Source: Scopulibacillus darangshiensis (lineage in GTDB: Bacteria; Bacillota; Bacilli; Bacillales; Sporolactobacillaceae). Taken from it: a stretch of DNA of 64,000 nt. The position numbers were made by a program, and so were the translations under genes. Within the stretch, counting starts at the first letter, position 1. Each line of letters begins with the position of its first letter. Positions 37,311 to 46,070 of this stretch are shown here, piece by piece. The stretch is taken from NCBI RefSeq assembly GCF_004341035.1, contig NZ_SLXK01000018.1, positions 1-64,000 of the forward strand, written 5' to 3'. The notes beneath the pieces are model-generated. The model searched no databases and was not told the DNA's origin. It saw nothing but the letters and a program-made list of their open reading frames with translations.

Positions 37311-37981
37311 TATTCATAACTGGCAGACAAACGCTTCTCCAACTTCTCGCCAAATGTCGATATGAGGATACATATGACCCAGTAGATGAGGGCGATCAAA
37401 ATATACATTGTCATGGAATCAAATGATCTGCCGGCAACAATTTGTGCTTTATACAAAAGTTCAGGTACTGTTATGGACGATGCCAGTGATGTCGTTTTTA
37501 CAAGATCAAGAAACACGTTCAAAAGGGGAGGCACAGCGATTCTTGAAGCTTGTGGCACGATGATTCTCATTAAAGCTTGCCGTTTATTAAATCCTAATGC
37601 ATATGCGGCATCCCACTGGCCTTTGCCGACAGACATCAGTGAGGCGCGGATGATTTCCGCAATGTACGCCGCACTGTTAATGCTGAAGGCAATCATGGCT
37701 GCAGTTACAGCAGTGAATTGAATGCCGACAACCGGCAAGGCAAAATAGATAATCATCAATAACGCAAGCATTGGAATCCCGCGCATGAATGATATATACA
37801 CCCTTGCTGGAAGCCGCAATATAAAGCGCTCGGAACTCCTGAATAAAGAGATGATAAAGCCAAGAGAAAGACCGAAGAACATGCTGAGAAATGCGATCAG
37901 TACTGTATAGCCAAGGCCTTGAATGACATACGGTAAGCTTTTAACAGCAAGTTCGACATCAAAAATGTGGTGTAAAGACAT
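37310..37981 (-). CDS. Polar amino acid ABC transporter permease (YckA/TcyB-like)
   Basis: A 223-residue permease with about five helices and the HisM-type EAA loop (EIIRASLMSVGKGQWDAAYALG pattern near 115-135). It is close in layout to YckA/TcyB of bacilli, which handle cystine or related amino acids. It lies six bases after the binding-protein gene. No ATPase gene is adjacent, so the pair must borrow one. Confidence 0.86.
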   Translation of the reverse strand: MSLHHIFDVELAVKSLPYVIQGLGYTVLIAFLSMFFGLSLGFIISLFRSSERFILRLPARVYISFMRGIPMLALLMIIYFALPVVGIQFTAVTAAMIAFSINSAAYIAEIIRASLMSVGKGQWDAAYALGFNKRQALMRIIVPQASRIAVPPLLNVFLDLVKTTSLASSITVPELLYKAQIVAGRSFDSMTMYILIALIYWVICILISTFGEKLEKRLSASYE

Positions 37982-37987
37982 GGTTTA

Positions 37988-38863
37988 TTACTTGTCCTTT
38001 TTATCAAGCTTGACGGGTTTGATATCAACATCAGGTTTTTTTGAGACATCCATTCCCGCAAAAAATGTCTTGGATATTTTACTAAGCGTGCCGTCCGCTT
38101 TCATATCCTTTAAGGCTTTATTGAGTTGGCTGACGAGCTCATCATTGCCCTTCTTGACAGCCAGCCCGCCTTGGCTAGGCTTATAATAAAGGTTAGGCGC
38201 AATCATGAGATCAAATTGCGGCATATATTTTAAGGCGATTTTTTGCAAGTAATAATCATTTAAAATAACGTCGGTTCTGCCGATGGATAGATCTCTAAAA
38301 TAGACATCATTTGTTACATTGCCATAAATCTTTGTCTTGGCACCGAAGTCTTTGGCGATATTGGTATAAATCGTGTTAGCGGCCCCTGCAGCAACTTTTC
38401 CTTTAAGATCATCAAAGCTGTGAATGCCTGAATGGTCTTTCTTCCTGACAACCATTGAGCCGAAAGAATATTTGTAAGGATCGGAGAAAGCAAGCTTCTT
38501 TTTGCGTTCCTTAGTTATGCCGATATCATTTGCTGCCACATCGATCCTGCTGGAATTTAGACTGGAGAATAACCCGTCGAAACCAATTTCCTTAAATTTA
38601 ATATCCAGTCCTAACCTTTTGGCTATTTCTTTCATGACCTCAACATCATACCCGGTCAGTTTATTTGTCTTTTCATCGTGGTATGACGTCGGATAAAGGG
38701 TTCCCGCTGTACCAACCACAAGAACATCCTTTTTCTTTATTTTATCCCAGGCGGTTTCCGAGCTTTCGGAATTCTTTTCTCCGGAACAGCCGGAGAGAAC
38801 CGCGAATATCACAGATAGGATTGCTATAAGCGCAATGCCTTTTCCTGTTTTTTGTCTAAGCAT
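37988..38863 (-). CDS. Amino acid ABC transporter substrate-binding lipoprotein
   Basis: A 291-residue extracellular solute-binding protein (family 3). An N-terminal signal ends in a lipobox LSGC, giving a lipid-anchored cysteine, followed by YDVEVMKEIAKRLG and GFDGLFSSLNSSRIDV, typical of polar amino acid receptors. It has a cystine-receptor-like sequence but specificity is inferred. I chose ATG 38863 with GGGGTG six bases upstream, rather than GTG 38872. Confidence 0.88.
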   Translation of the reverse strand: MLRQKTGKGIALIAILSVIFAVLSGCSGEKNSESSETAWDKIKKKDVLVVGTAGTLYPTSYHDEKTNKLTGYDVEVMKEIAKRLGLDIKFKEIGFDGLFSSLNSSRIDVAANDIGITKERKKKLAFSDPYKYSFGSMVVRKKDHSGIHSFDDLKGKVAAGAANTIYTNIAKDFGAKTKIYGNVTNDVYFRDLSIGRTDVILNDYYLQKIALKYMPQFDLMIAPNLYYKPSQGGLAVKKGNDELVSQLNKALKDMKADGTLSKISKTFFAGMDVSKKPDVDIKPVKLDKKDK

Positions 38864-39012
38864 ATCCTTCACCCCATTAAAATAAAATATTAAACCTTAT
38901 ATATCTTATAACAGGCTCAAATAAAAGTCCAAGCTTTGAGGCTTATCTGGTCGGCAGGTTCCCTAATATGATAAAATGATGGTTAATCAAACCCCGGCAG
39001 AGGTGAACAGTA

Positions 39013-39807
39013 ATGAAACAATATTTGACGTTATGCAATAGAATCTTAGAAGAAGGAACGGAAAAGTCAGATCGGACAGGAACCGGAACAATCAGTGTGT
39101 TCGGCCATCAAATGCGCTTTTCTCTTCAGGAAGGTTTTCCTTTATTAACAACCAAAAAGCTTCATATTAGATCGATTATTTATGAATTGCTTTGGTTTTT
39201 AAATGGGGATACAAATGTTAAATATCTCCAGGAAAATGGCGTGAGGATCTGGAATGAATGGGCAGATGAAAAAGGTGATCTCGGCCCTGTCTACGGTCAT
39301 CAGTGGCGTTCGTGGCCTGGTAAAAAAGGCGAAACTGTTGATCAGATCAGCAATTTAATTGATTTGATACAAAACAACCCCGATTCCCGCCGTATGATTG
39401 TTACAGCATGGAATCCCGCTGATGTTGATAAGATGGCATTGCCGCCATGTCATTGTCTGTTTCAGTTCTATGTCAGTGATGGCAAGCTGTCATGCCAGCT
39501 TTATCAAAGAAGTGCCGATGTGTTCTTAGGTGTGCCTTTCAATATTGCGTCTTATGCCTTATTAACCCATATGATTGCCCATGTGACGGGACTCGGTGTG
39601 GGGGACTTTGTCCATACATTGGGTGATGCCCACATTTATTCGAATCATTTTGAACAAGTGAAAGAGCAGCTTGGAAGACAGCCGCGGAAACTGCCTGTCT
39701 TGACTATCAATCGTGCTGTTCCTTCCATTTTTGATTATAAGTACGAAGACTTTACAATTGAAGGCTACGATCCGCATCCTCACATCAAAGGGGCTGTTTC
39801 GGTATGA
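39013..39807 (+). CDS. thyA: Thymidylate synthase
   Basis: A 264-residue enzyme converting dUMP to dTMP with methylene-THF. It has the RTGTGT N-terminus, the catalytic cysteine in [31 protein letters not shown] and the DAHIYSNH C-terminal motif. Length is that of the E. coli-type (ThyB) enzyme. It overlaps dfrA by four bases (ATGA), the usual pairing because the reaction leaves dihydrofolate. Confidence 0.96.
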   Translation: MKQYLTLCNRILEEGTEKSDRTGTGTISVFGHQMRFSLQEGFPLLTTKKLHIRSIIYELLWFLNGDTNVKYLQENGVRIWNEWADEKGDLGPVYGHQWRSWPGKKGETVDQISNLIDLIQNNPDSRRMIVTAWNPADVDKMALPPCHCLFQFYVSDGKLSCQLYQRSADVFLGVPFNIASYALLTHMIAHVTGLGVGDFVHTLGDAHIYSNHFEQVKEQLGRQPRKLPVLTINRAVPSIFDYKYEDFTIEGYDPHPHIKGAVSV

Positions 39808-40289
39808 TTTCCTATTTACTTGCAATGGATGAAAATCGCATTATTGGCAAAAACAATGATCTGCCCTGGCGGTTGCCTAACGATCTTAAATTTTTTAAGA
39901 GGCTGACGATGGGGCACACCATTGTCATGGGCAGGAAAACGTTAGAATCCTTCAAAAAGCCGCTCCCGGGAAGAAGAAATGTTGTTTTGACTAAAAATAA
40001 AGACTACTATCCTGCGGGCTGTGACATTTTTCATTCCGTGGATGCGATTCTTGATATGGACAGCCCGAATAGAGAAATATTTGTCATCGGCGGATCACAA
40101 ATTTTTAACGCTTTTTTTCCGTATGTGGATCGTTTATACATAACCTTGATAGAGCATTCTTTTGCAGGTGATACATATTTTGAAGGCTTTGATGAGTCAG
40201 AGTGGGAACTCGTGTCAGACCGAAAAGGCATTGTTGATGAAAAGAATCGGTACCCGCATCGGTTTTTAATCTACGATCGACGAAAATGA
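39804..40289 (+). CDS. dfrA: Dihydrofolate reductase
   Basis: A 161-residue enzyme reducing dihydrofolate with NADPH. Visible are [24 protein letters not shown] with the active-site acid, the [11 protein letters not shown] nucleotide loop and FVIGGSQIF. The start overlaps the thyA stop. No separate terminator is seen before repeat copy 3, whose terminal stem may serve the purpose. Confidence 0.95.
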   Translation: MISYLLAMDENRIIGKNNDLPWRLPNDLKFFKRLTMGHTIVMGRKTLESFKKPLPGRRNVVLTKNKDYYPAGCDIFHSVDAILDMDSPNREIFVIGGSQIFNAFFPYVDRLYITLIEHSFAGDTYFEGFDESEWELVSDRKGIVDEKNRYPHRFLIYDRRK

Positions 40290-40314
40290 TCATTATCAGA
40301 ACCCCGTTTTCTTT

Positions 40315-40405
40315 AGTTAATCAGAAAGTACAACTTTCTGACGCACATAAGTGCAACAACGCCTCTGTCTTCACCAAAGGCTCGCCAATCGGCGAGTTTT
40401 CTTTA
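40315..40405 (+). repeat. Interspersed modular repeat, copy 3 (short form A-C-E)
   Basis: AGTTAATCAGAAAGTACAAC, then CTTTCTGACGCACATAAGTGCA, then the E module ending CTCGCC-AATC-GGCGAG-TTTTCTTTA. The hairpin loop differs from copy 1 (ACA for ATA). It lies 25 bp after dfrA. Confidence 0.85.
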
Positions 40406-40479
40406 TGATCACTTTCACGCCCGGGTGACATTTGCATATTGTATTAAAAAGCGCAGGAGACGCTGACGGAGTTGATTTA

Positions 40480-40689
40480 ATGATCGAACACAGTATTGTC
40501 GTCATGTTGATCTACTTCACCGTCGGTTTGACCATGGGATTGGCGCTTGTAGTCATGCCATTTCCAAAACAATCAATAAAAAAGCGCCTTTTTCCACTGA
40601 TTTTATTAGTATGCTTGTGGTTTCCAATATCCTTTATGTCAATGGTGGTCGTACCTTTTCTCAGCTTTTATCAAGAGAGGTCTCTCTAA
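40480..40689 (+). CDS. Small two-helix membrane protein, unknown
   Basis: A 69-residue protein with two hydrophobic segments (VVMLIYFTVGLTMGLALVV and LILLVCLWFPISFMSMVVV) joined by a basic loop (PKQSIKKRL). No family recognised. ATG 40480 follows a modest GGAGTTGA site. A weak AGAGG/CCTCT hairpin overlaps its 3' end. Confidence 0.55.
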   Translation: MIEHSIVVMLIYFTVGLTMGLALVVMPFPKQSIKKRLFPLILLVCLWFPISFMSMVVVPFLSFYQERSL

Positions 40690-40767
40690 AGGGGCCTCTT
40701 TTTGAATGGCCGCGCCTTGACAAGGTTACGCTAAGATAATAGCCATTATATAGGAAGGGTGATTTTT

Positions 40768-41184
40768 ATGGCTGAAGACAAACATGACTACAAATCAGAC
40801 GATCTCATTGTTTCCTTTTATCCAAACCGCTGCAATCACATTGGAGCTTGCGTGGATACCTTGAAAGAAGTCTTTAATCCAGAGAAGAAGCCTTGGGTAA
40901 ATCTGGATCAAGCAAGTGTGGAGGAGATCTGCCGTACCATTTCTCTATGTCCAACCGGAGCGCTGCAGTATGAAAGGCTTGATGGCGGTAAAAAGGAACA
41001 GCCTCCGGAAATTACCACGATTAAGCCTTTAGAAAATGGTCCGTTTTTTGTTCATGGCAATATCGAAGTTATGAATGAAGAAGGTGAGATTGTCGGAAAA
41101 AATACAAGGGTTGCATTATGCAGGTGCAAACGCTCAGGCAATCAGCCTTTCTGTGATGGGACACATAAAAATCTCAGGCATTAA
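40768..41184 (+). CDS. Fer4_19 (YjdI-like) plus CDGSH iron-sulfur protein
   Basis: A 138-residue fusion. The N-terminal half has YPNRCNHIGACV and ISLCPTGAL, a divergent mono-cluster ferredoxin (YjdI-like). The C-terminal half has CRCKRSGNQPFCDGTH, an exact CDGSH motif binding a 2Fe-2S cluster through three Cys and one His. Such proteins are thought to act in iron-sulfur or redox homeostasis. I chose ATG 40768 after GGAAGGGTG; GTG 40759 is inside that site. Confidence 0.85.
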   Translation: MAEDKHDYKSDDLIVSFYPNRCNHIGACVDTLKEVFNPEKKPWVNLDQASVEEICRTISLCPTGALQYERLDGGKKEQPPEITTIKPLENGPFFVHGNIEVMNEEGEIVGKNTRVALCRCKRSGNQPFCDGTHKNLRH

Positions 41185-41295
41185 ACCGCAATATGATACT
41201 GTCTTAGCCTTCAAAGAATTTGAATGACTTATAAACCCTCAAAGCCCTGCATGCATACAGTAATCTAAGGACACATCTACTGGGAGCTGTGAGGG

Positions 41296-42324
41296 ATGTT
41301 TTATCATCATAAGCTGTATGTTGAAAGCATTGTTGATCCTGAAGAAATGCTTATTCCTGAAAGTCTTTTAAATGAAATAGAGCATTTATGGGTTGTGAAA
41401 GAAGATGCTTTTTATTTGGTTAAACATCTGGAACAAATGGGCGATTTTAACTCACCATTAGACAACATTTATTTAATTTTAAATCCAATCAAGCCAACCG
41501 CTGTTGACGGCATCTTCCATTTAAACAGGAAAACAGCTGTTTTGTCAGATAAACTGTACAAGAAAATAAAAAAACGTGATTTCAAAAGCCTTGTTTCTCT
41601 TGGATTATCCGAATTTGGCAATGAAGAATTCAGGCAGCTGCATGAGTATAAAGAAGGTGAAAAGGCAAAACGGATACTACAGGCAAAACGGTCATTTTTG
41701 GAGGCGCAAAAATGTCTTAATACCGTTTTTGAAAAATATGAATCAGCATCGGATAAAGAGCAAATGGCTAAGCTTCTTACGATGATTTGTGACAGCACCT
41801 TTCCGAAATCAGATAACAAGGCAACGAAAGAAAAAGGTGAAAACTGTTTTTACAGCAGCCTTCATTCTACACATTCAATGAATCCAGACATAATAAAAAA
41901 CATTAAAAGGAAAATTATACTTAAGGGGAACCATCGCAGGGGGATTTCCTGGTGTCTGAAAGCGCTTGAATTGACTGCCTGTGAAAGAGGCATGACTCAC
42001 ACAGCTTACCGATGTCCATTTTATACAAATGACATTGATTTGATTTACTTCCCAGATCACCAATTTGCAGTCATTGACGGGATGGGCCCACATAACTTTG
42101 AGCCTGTTCACCCGGAAGACCGGGTTTATAATATTGACAGCCATTCTATAAATAATAAAACGGTTTTGCTTCACAGCGAGGTAATAAAAAAAGCCACTGC
42201 AGAATATAGAGAGCTTGTGCGTGCCGGAATGTTAGATATCAAGCTTGCACAAAGCTATTACAATCAATATGAAGGCTTATCTGTACCCTTTGACCATACG
42301 ATTAAAGATTTGTTTGGAAAATAG
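41296..42324 (+). CDS. Divergent PRK06851-like protein without intact P-loops
   Basis: A 342-residue protein. Its second half (IILKGNHRRGISW, then CPFYTNDIDLIYFPDHQFAVIDGMGPHNFEP) follows the layout of the tandem P-loop family I know as PRK06851 (ILKGRPGTGKST, then CxFDPDSLDMVIIP and FDGTAPH), but the lysine and Ser/Thr of Walker A are replaced. The first half also lacks a P-loop. It probably no longer hydrolyses ATP. This assignment rests on remembered family layout and is tentative. It stands alone with a terminator. Confidence 0.5.
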   Translation: MFYHHKLYVESIVDPEEMLIPESLLNEIEHLWVVKEDAFYLVKHLEQMGDFNSPLDNIYLILNPIKPTAVDGIFHLNRKTAVLSDKLYKKIKKRDFKSLVSLGLSEFGNEEFRQLHEYKEGEKAKRILQAKRSFLEAQKCLNTVFEKYESASDKEQMAKLLTMICDSTFPKSDNKATKEKGENCFYSSLHSTHSMNPDIIKNIKRKIILKGNHRRGISWCLKALELTACERGMTHTAYRCPFYTNDIDLIYFPDHQFAVIDGMGPHNFEPVHPEDRVYNIDSHSINNKTVLLHSEVIKKATAEYRELVRAGMLDIKLAQSYYNQYEGLSVPFDHTIKDLFGK

Positions 42325-42325
42325 T

Positions 42326-42354
42326 AAAAACCTTGGCTTTTGCCAAGGTTTTTT
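42326..42354 (+). terminator. Intrinsic terminator
   Basis: AAAAACCTTGGC-TTTT-GCCAAGGTTTTTT, abutting repeat copy 4. Confidence 0.88.
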
Positions 42355-42545
42355 AGTTAACCAGCGTATAAGTGCTCCTCCACTTCGTTTTGTCGCAAGG
42401 CAGCAAAGAAGTGTAGCAAGCAGTAGCCTTTCTGACGCACATAAGTGCACTGGCTAAAGACGTAACATCCTGTTACAACGACAGTACTAGCACGTCCTGT
42501 GCGTCGCAACTACGCCTCTGTCTCGCCAATCGGCGAGTTTTCTTT
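42355..42545 (+). repeat. Interspersed modular repeat, copy 4 (full form, diverged)
   Basis: All five modules in order but modules A and B have drifted (CCAGCG for TCAGAAAG; AAGAAGTGTAGC for GACGAGGTGGC). Modules C and D are nearly intact, and E carries the shortened GCCAATCGGC stem. It lies between convergent genes. Confidence 0.82.
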
Positions 42546-42557
42546 AGCTGAATGACT

Positions 42558-43616
42558 TTAAATGTCAAGCGGTTTCAGGCTTTCCTCACCGGTTAAATGT
42601 AAGATCATGTCCGTTAGGAGATCAATTTCCTCATCAATGTCTTTGAGACTAACGGTTTCAACCGGGGAATGCATATACCTAAGCGGGAGTGAGACAAGGC
42701 TGACGGGAACGCCGGCTCCAGTCAGTCTCATGCGGTCGGCGTCCGTCCCGGTCATTCGCGGTGTCAGCTCATATTGAACAGCCATGTTTAAGCGCCTCGC
42801 AGCACCCTCGAGCAGGTGATTCATTTTATAATTAATCGGGGCTCCCTTTGCGAGAACCGGGCCGCCGTCTAATTTGATATCACCATATTTGTTAGTATTA
42901 ACCCCCGGGTAATCTGTGGCGAACGTTACATCACAGGCAATAGCCATTGACGGATTAATGCCTGCAGCAGCAAAATACGCGCCGCCCATATTCGTTTCTT
43001 CATTTACGGTACTTGCTGCATAAACGCCTACTTTAGGATTGTCTTCAGCACAGCGGCGAAGCACTTCCGCTACGATGAATGCACCTGTCCGGTTATCTAA
43101 ACCGCGTCCGCTTAATCTATTGTTAAAAAGAATTTCAGGTGTCCTTTTATAAACAGCAAGGTCCCCGATTTGCACAAATTCGGCGATTTCTTCTTTACTT
43201 TTTGCCCCGCAATCAATGTAGAGATCTTCAAACGATAAGTCATCTTTTACACCGCCGTGATGCTCCGCGTTTGCTCCGACGACGCCTGTGAAGGTTTTCT
43301 TATAACCTAAGACATCAACCTTCATACCTACGGCGGGCTTGGGGCTGATGCCGCCCATTTTATCAAAGTGAAGGAAGCCGTCCTCATCAATCCGATTGAT
43401 AACTAATCCAATTTCATCACAGTGTCCGGCAAGCAAGACTTTAAATGGCGCGTCTGGGTTAACGGCGCCAATGACATTTCCCGCATTGTCAGTATGTACT
43501 TTATGGCTGAACCCTTTGACATAGTCTAGCCATTTGCGCTGGATGCCCGCTTCCTGGCTGGAAGGTGAAGCAGTGTTTAACAAAGCCATTAAAAATTGTT
43601 TCGCTTGGTCGTTCAT
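42558..43616 (-). CDS. M42-family metallopeptidase (glutamyl aminopeptidase type)
   Basis: A 352-residue cytosolic aminopeptidase with all M42 metal and catalytic motifs: AGHCDEIGL (His66 and Asp68 region), GLDNRTGAF, VNEETNMGG, CDVTFATDYPG, TGTDADRM and RYMHSPVE. It forms large tetrahedral assemblies in homologues and trims peptides. Ribosome site GAGGTAAT lies before the ATG. The repeat copy 4 stem follows its stop codon on the other side. Confidence 0.9.
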   Translation of the reverse strand: MNDQAKQFLMALLNTASPSSQEAGIQRKWLDYVKGFSHKVHTDNAGNVIGAVNPDAPFKVLLAGHCDEIGLVINRIDEDGFLHFDKMGGISPKPAVGMKVDVLGYKKTFTGVVGANAEHHGGVKDDLSFEDLYIDCGAKSKEEIAEFVQIGDLAVYKRTPEILFNNRLSGRGLDNRTGAFIVAEVLRRCAEDNPKVGVYAASTVNEETNMGGAYFAAAGINPSMAIACDVTFATDYPGVNTNKYGDIKLDGGPVLAKGAPINYKMNHLLEGAARRLNMAVQYELTPRMTGTDADRMRLTGAGVPVSLVSLPLRYMHSPVETVSLKDIDEEIDLLTDMILHLTGEESLKPLDI

Positions 43617-43770
43617 TCCTATTACCTCCTCAAATTTAAACCATCTTTCTTATAAATATGGTACCATAAATATGAAGACAAATTGTTCCGACTTAAAGAC
43701 CTTTGTAAGCAAATGCCAGCTGTCATGTTTGACCCTATTTAGTGTCTTGCTATTGGAGGATTTTTACAAG

Positions 43771-45252
43771 ATGAATTCCCAGCATAAATTTAGATTCAGC
43801 AATAAGCAAATAGATCAGGATGTTGATAACTTTATTGCTTTTACAAAGTACTTTTCAGATATGATCTCACGTCATGCCATTGAAACAGGTATTTTTAACT
43901 ACACATCGGCAGCCAGCCGTTCGCTTTTGGGGTTCGAACCCAACGAACTGTCCGGGAAGTCGCTTTACCAACTGATCCATCCTGATGACCGCCCGATTGT
44001 TGAAAGCTTCGTCAGGCAGGAAGCAACTTTAGAGGGGGAGAAAACATCTTATCGTCTTCTCAGGAAGGAAGGCGATTATATTTGGGTTGAATCGATTTTT
44101 TGTCAAGATACGCGAAAAAAGGATGGGACCTCAAAGGAAATTCTTTGTATTACACGGGATATTACGGAATTAAAGCTAGCTGAAGCAGAAACACGTGACA
44201 GTGAAACGAAATACAGACTGCTCGTTGAACATACACAAGACACTATTGGTATCATGACCAGTGATGCTAACTGGATATACATAAATAATGGCGGAAAAAA
44301 ATTATTTGGTTTCACGAGACCTGGTGAGGTCATTGGTGAATCACTGTTCAAATATGTTCACCCGGACCAACATCAAGTATTAACCGAACACCTTGAAAAG
44401 GTCAAAAGGACCCAGCGGCCTGTTGATATTGAGAACCTAATTATCTTGCGAACAGACCGCGATACAAGGCAGGCGGATGTCAAATTTATTCCTACAAATT
44501 ATAAGGGCCGAAACACAGTTCAGGTTGTCTTAAGAGATGTGACCGAACGGAAGAAAACAGAAGAAATGTTGCAACAGGCTGAAAAATTAACGGTTGTTGG
44601 TCAATTGGCAGCAGGTATAGCTCACGAAATAAGAAATCCCTTAACAGCGATTAAAGGATTTACACAGCTGATGGACGGAGCCATGGAAAATCATTACGTC
44701 AGTGTCATTCTTCAGGAGCTGGACCGCATTGATAATATTGTCGGCGACTTGCTTATTCTGGCTAAGCCGCAAGTTGTCCATGTGGAACAGGAGAATATCG
44801 TAAAATTATTAAGCCGTACCGTGACATTGCTGAATACTCAAGCCATCATGAAAAATATTGAGCTGATCACGGAGTTTGAAGTCGAGTCAATTAAGATTGC
44901 TTGTGAACCTGACAAATTGAAACAGGTCTTTATTAATATTATTAAAAACGCCATTGAAGCAATGGAAAAAGGGGGCCGGATCTATATTAAATTGCGCTTA
45001 TTAAGGGAAGGGCGGATTTTGATTCAATTTATTGATGAAGGAATGGGCATACCTGAAGATCGTTTGACAAAACTTGGAGAGCCTTTCTATAGTACCAAAG
45101 AAAAAGGAACAGGGCTAGGCTTAATGATTTGCCAGAAGATTATTCGCAGCCACCATGGCACGATGGATATAAGAAGTGAAATGGATAAAGGGACTACCGT
45201 CGAAGTGACGCTCCCGACACATTTTAATGATCGAAAAATGGGAGAGCGATAA
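43771..45252 (+). CDS. PAS-domain sensor histidine kinase, sporulation-kinase-like
   Basis: A 493-residue soluble kinase: PAS domain 1 about 30-130, PAS domain 2 about 145-255, HisKA with His285 in AAGIAHEIRNPLTAIKGFTQLM, and HATPase with NAIEAM, DEGMGI and GTGLGL. It lacks membrane segments, as KinA and KinE-type sporulation kinases do, and would phosphorylate Spo0F. No response regulator gene is adjacent, also typical. ATG 43771 follows TTGGAGG. A tiny ORF begins one base after the stop. Confidence 0.85.
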   Translation: MNSQHKFRFSNKQIDQDVDNFIAFTKYFSDMISRHAIETGIFNYTSAASRSLLGFEPNELSGKSLYQLIHPDDRPIVESFVRQEATLEGEKTSYRLLRKEGDYIWVESIFCQDTRKKDGTSKEILCITRDITELKLAEAETRDSETKYRLLVEHTQDTIGIMTSDANWIYINNGGKKLFGFTRPGEVIGESLFKYVHPDQHQVLTEHLEKVKRTQRPVDIENLIILRTDRDTRQADVKFIPTNYKGRNTVQVVLRDVTERKKTEEMLQQAEKLTVVGQLAAGIAHEIRNPLTAIKGFTQLMDGAMENHYVSVILQELDRIDNIVGDLLILAKPQVVHVEQENIVKLLSRTVTLLNTQAIMKNIELITEFEVESIKIACEPDKLKQVFINIIKNAIEAMEKGGRIYIKLRLLREGRILIQFIDEGMGIPEDRLTKLGEPFYSTKEKGTGLGLMICQKIIRSHHGTMDIRSEMDKGTTVEVTLPTHFNDRKMGER

Positions 45253-45253
45253 C

Positions 45254-45328
45254 ATGCTTAGCCATGATACTCACAAAGATATAAGCAATCTTAATGAGCG
45301 GGGGGGGGGTTCATTTTCTTATCGATGA
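45254..45328 (+). CDS. Possible 24-residue coupled peptide with a ten-G tract
   Basis: ATG one base after the kinase stop, with GGAGAGCG as ribosome site, encodes MLSHDTHKDISNLNERGG... and ends at TGA. The run of ten G (45300-45309) lies near its 3' end; losing or gaining a G would swap the tail. I do not recognise the peptide. It may be spurious or the remnant of a gene. Confidence 0.3.
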   Translation: MLSHDTHKDISNLNERGGGSFSYR

Positions 45329-45351
45329 ACCATTTTGAAAAAACGCTATAT

Positions 45352-45382
45352 AAAAACAACGTCCTTCTTGGACGTTGTTTTT
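45352..45382. terminator. Bidirectional terminator
   Basis: AAAAACAACGTCC-TTCTT-GGACGTTGTTTTT between the kinase unit and sspN. Confidence 0.88.
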
Positions 45383-45386
45383 GACA

Positions 45387-45530
45387 TTATTTTCCTTTAG
45401 GAGGAATGTATTTTGGTTCCTCATTACTCTTATTGGCCATTTGTTTTCCTTTGTTGCTATCCTCTGCCACAGACTGCTCGCCAAGATGGTCAGGGGTAAA
45501 GTTTTCGGGGTGTCTTTTTGGATTGCTCAA
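45387..45530 (-). CDS. sspN: Small acid-soluble spore protein N
   Basis: A 47-residue peptide starting at TTG with LSNPKRHPENFTPDHLGEQ and containing NKGKQM, followed by PKYIPPKGK. This is the SspN pattern (NPK..., NHLGTQ, GGNKGKQM). AAAGGAGAG lies seven bases before the start. It ends at the bidirectional terminator. SspN is a minor forespore-expressed spore protein. Confidence 0.72.
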   Translation of the reverse strand: MSNPKRHPENFTPDHLGEQSVAEDSNKGKQMANKSNEEPKYIPPKGK

Positions 45531-45731
45531 GGTTATCTCTCCTTTCTCCCTTAATATGACCGTCTTTATTAATCAGTATCCAATGAGGAGCGATAGAAAC
45601 AAACGATTGTCCCTGGCAGATCACCCATCCGGAAAGGGAATCGAACCATATACTAATGTATAAGCAAAGATAATAATTAAGTCATATATCACGCCTTAAC
45701 TTCTAACACTTCTTGAAAGGAGAGTGTCGGA

Positions 45732-46019
45732 ATGTCTGCAGAGCATTTTTACCATCAATGCTGTGAGCATATTAACAACGCAGTAGAAATCACCTGTCAT
45801 GATGGCACCGTTCATCGAGGCATTATCCATTCTGTTGATAGAGAGAATGTTTATCTCCGTCCTTTTGACGGATTCGATGGCGGCGGTTATGATGGTCCGG
45901 GAATATTTGCATTTGGCTTCCCAGGAGCTTTTGCAGGTGGATTCACTGGAGGATTGCTTGGTGTAGGTTTGGGAAGCATATTTGGTTTTAGACGGTTTGG
46001 CTACGGCGGCTTTTACTAA
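45732..46019 (+). CDS. LSm-like small protein, copy 1
   Basis: A 95-residue protein. Residues about 10-45 (INNAVEITCHDGTVHRGII, then HSVDRENVYLRPF) follow the Sm1 pattern V-x-DG-x4-G-x-VD-x-N-V-x-L of LSm/Hfq-type RNA-binding folds. The rest is glycine- and phenylalanine-rich (GGFTGGLLGVGLGS), with a hydrophobic stretch. A paralogue lies at 54242. Similar short proteins are known in bacilli without a function. GAAAGGAGAG precedes the ATG. Confidence 0.6.
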   Translation: MSAEHFYHQCCEHINNAVEITCHDGTVHRGIIHSVDRENVYLRPFDGFDGGGYDGPGIFAFGFPGAFAGGFTGGLLGVGLGSIFGFRRFGYGGFY

Positions 46020-46028
46020 TATTGAGTC

Positions 46029-46067
46029 AAAAACCCTCTTAATTATAATAATAAGAGGGCTTTTTTT
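46029..46067. terminator. Intrinsic terminator
   Basis: AAAAACCCTCTTA and TAAGAGGGCTTTTTTT, between the LSm-like gene and convergent aceA. Confidence 0.85.
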
Positions 46068-46070
46068 CGG

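Noticed and set aside
43534-43770. 79-codon upstream extension of the sporulation kinase
   Set aside because: No ribosome site there; TTGGAGG places the start at ATG 43771, and the extension overlaps the M42 peptidase gene.
45406-45663. Plus-strand 85-residue frame
   Set aside because: It overlaps sspN on the other strand, has poor coding character, and no homologous family.
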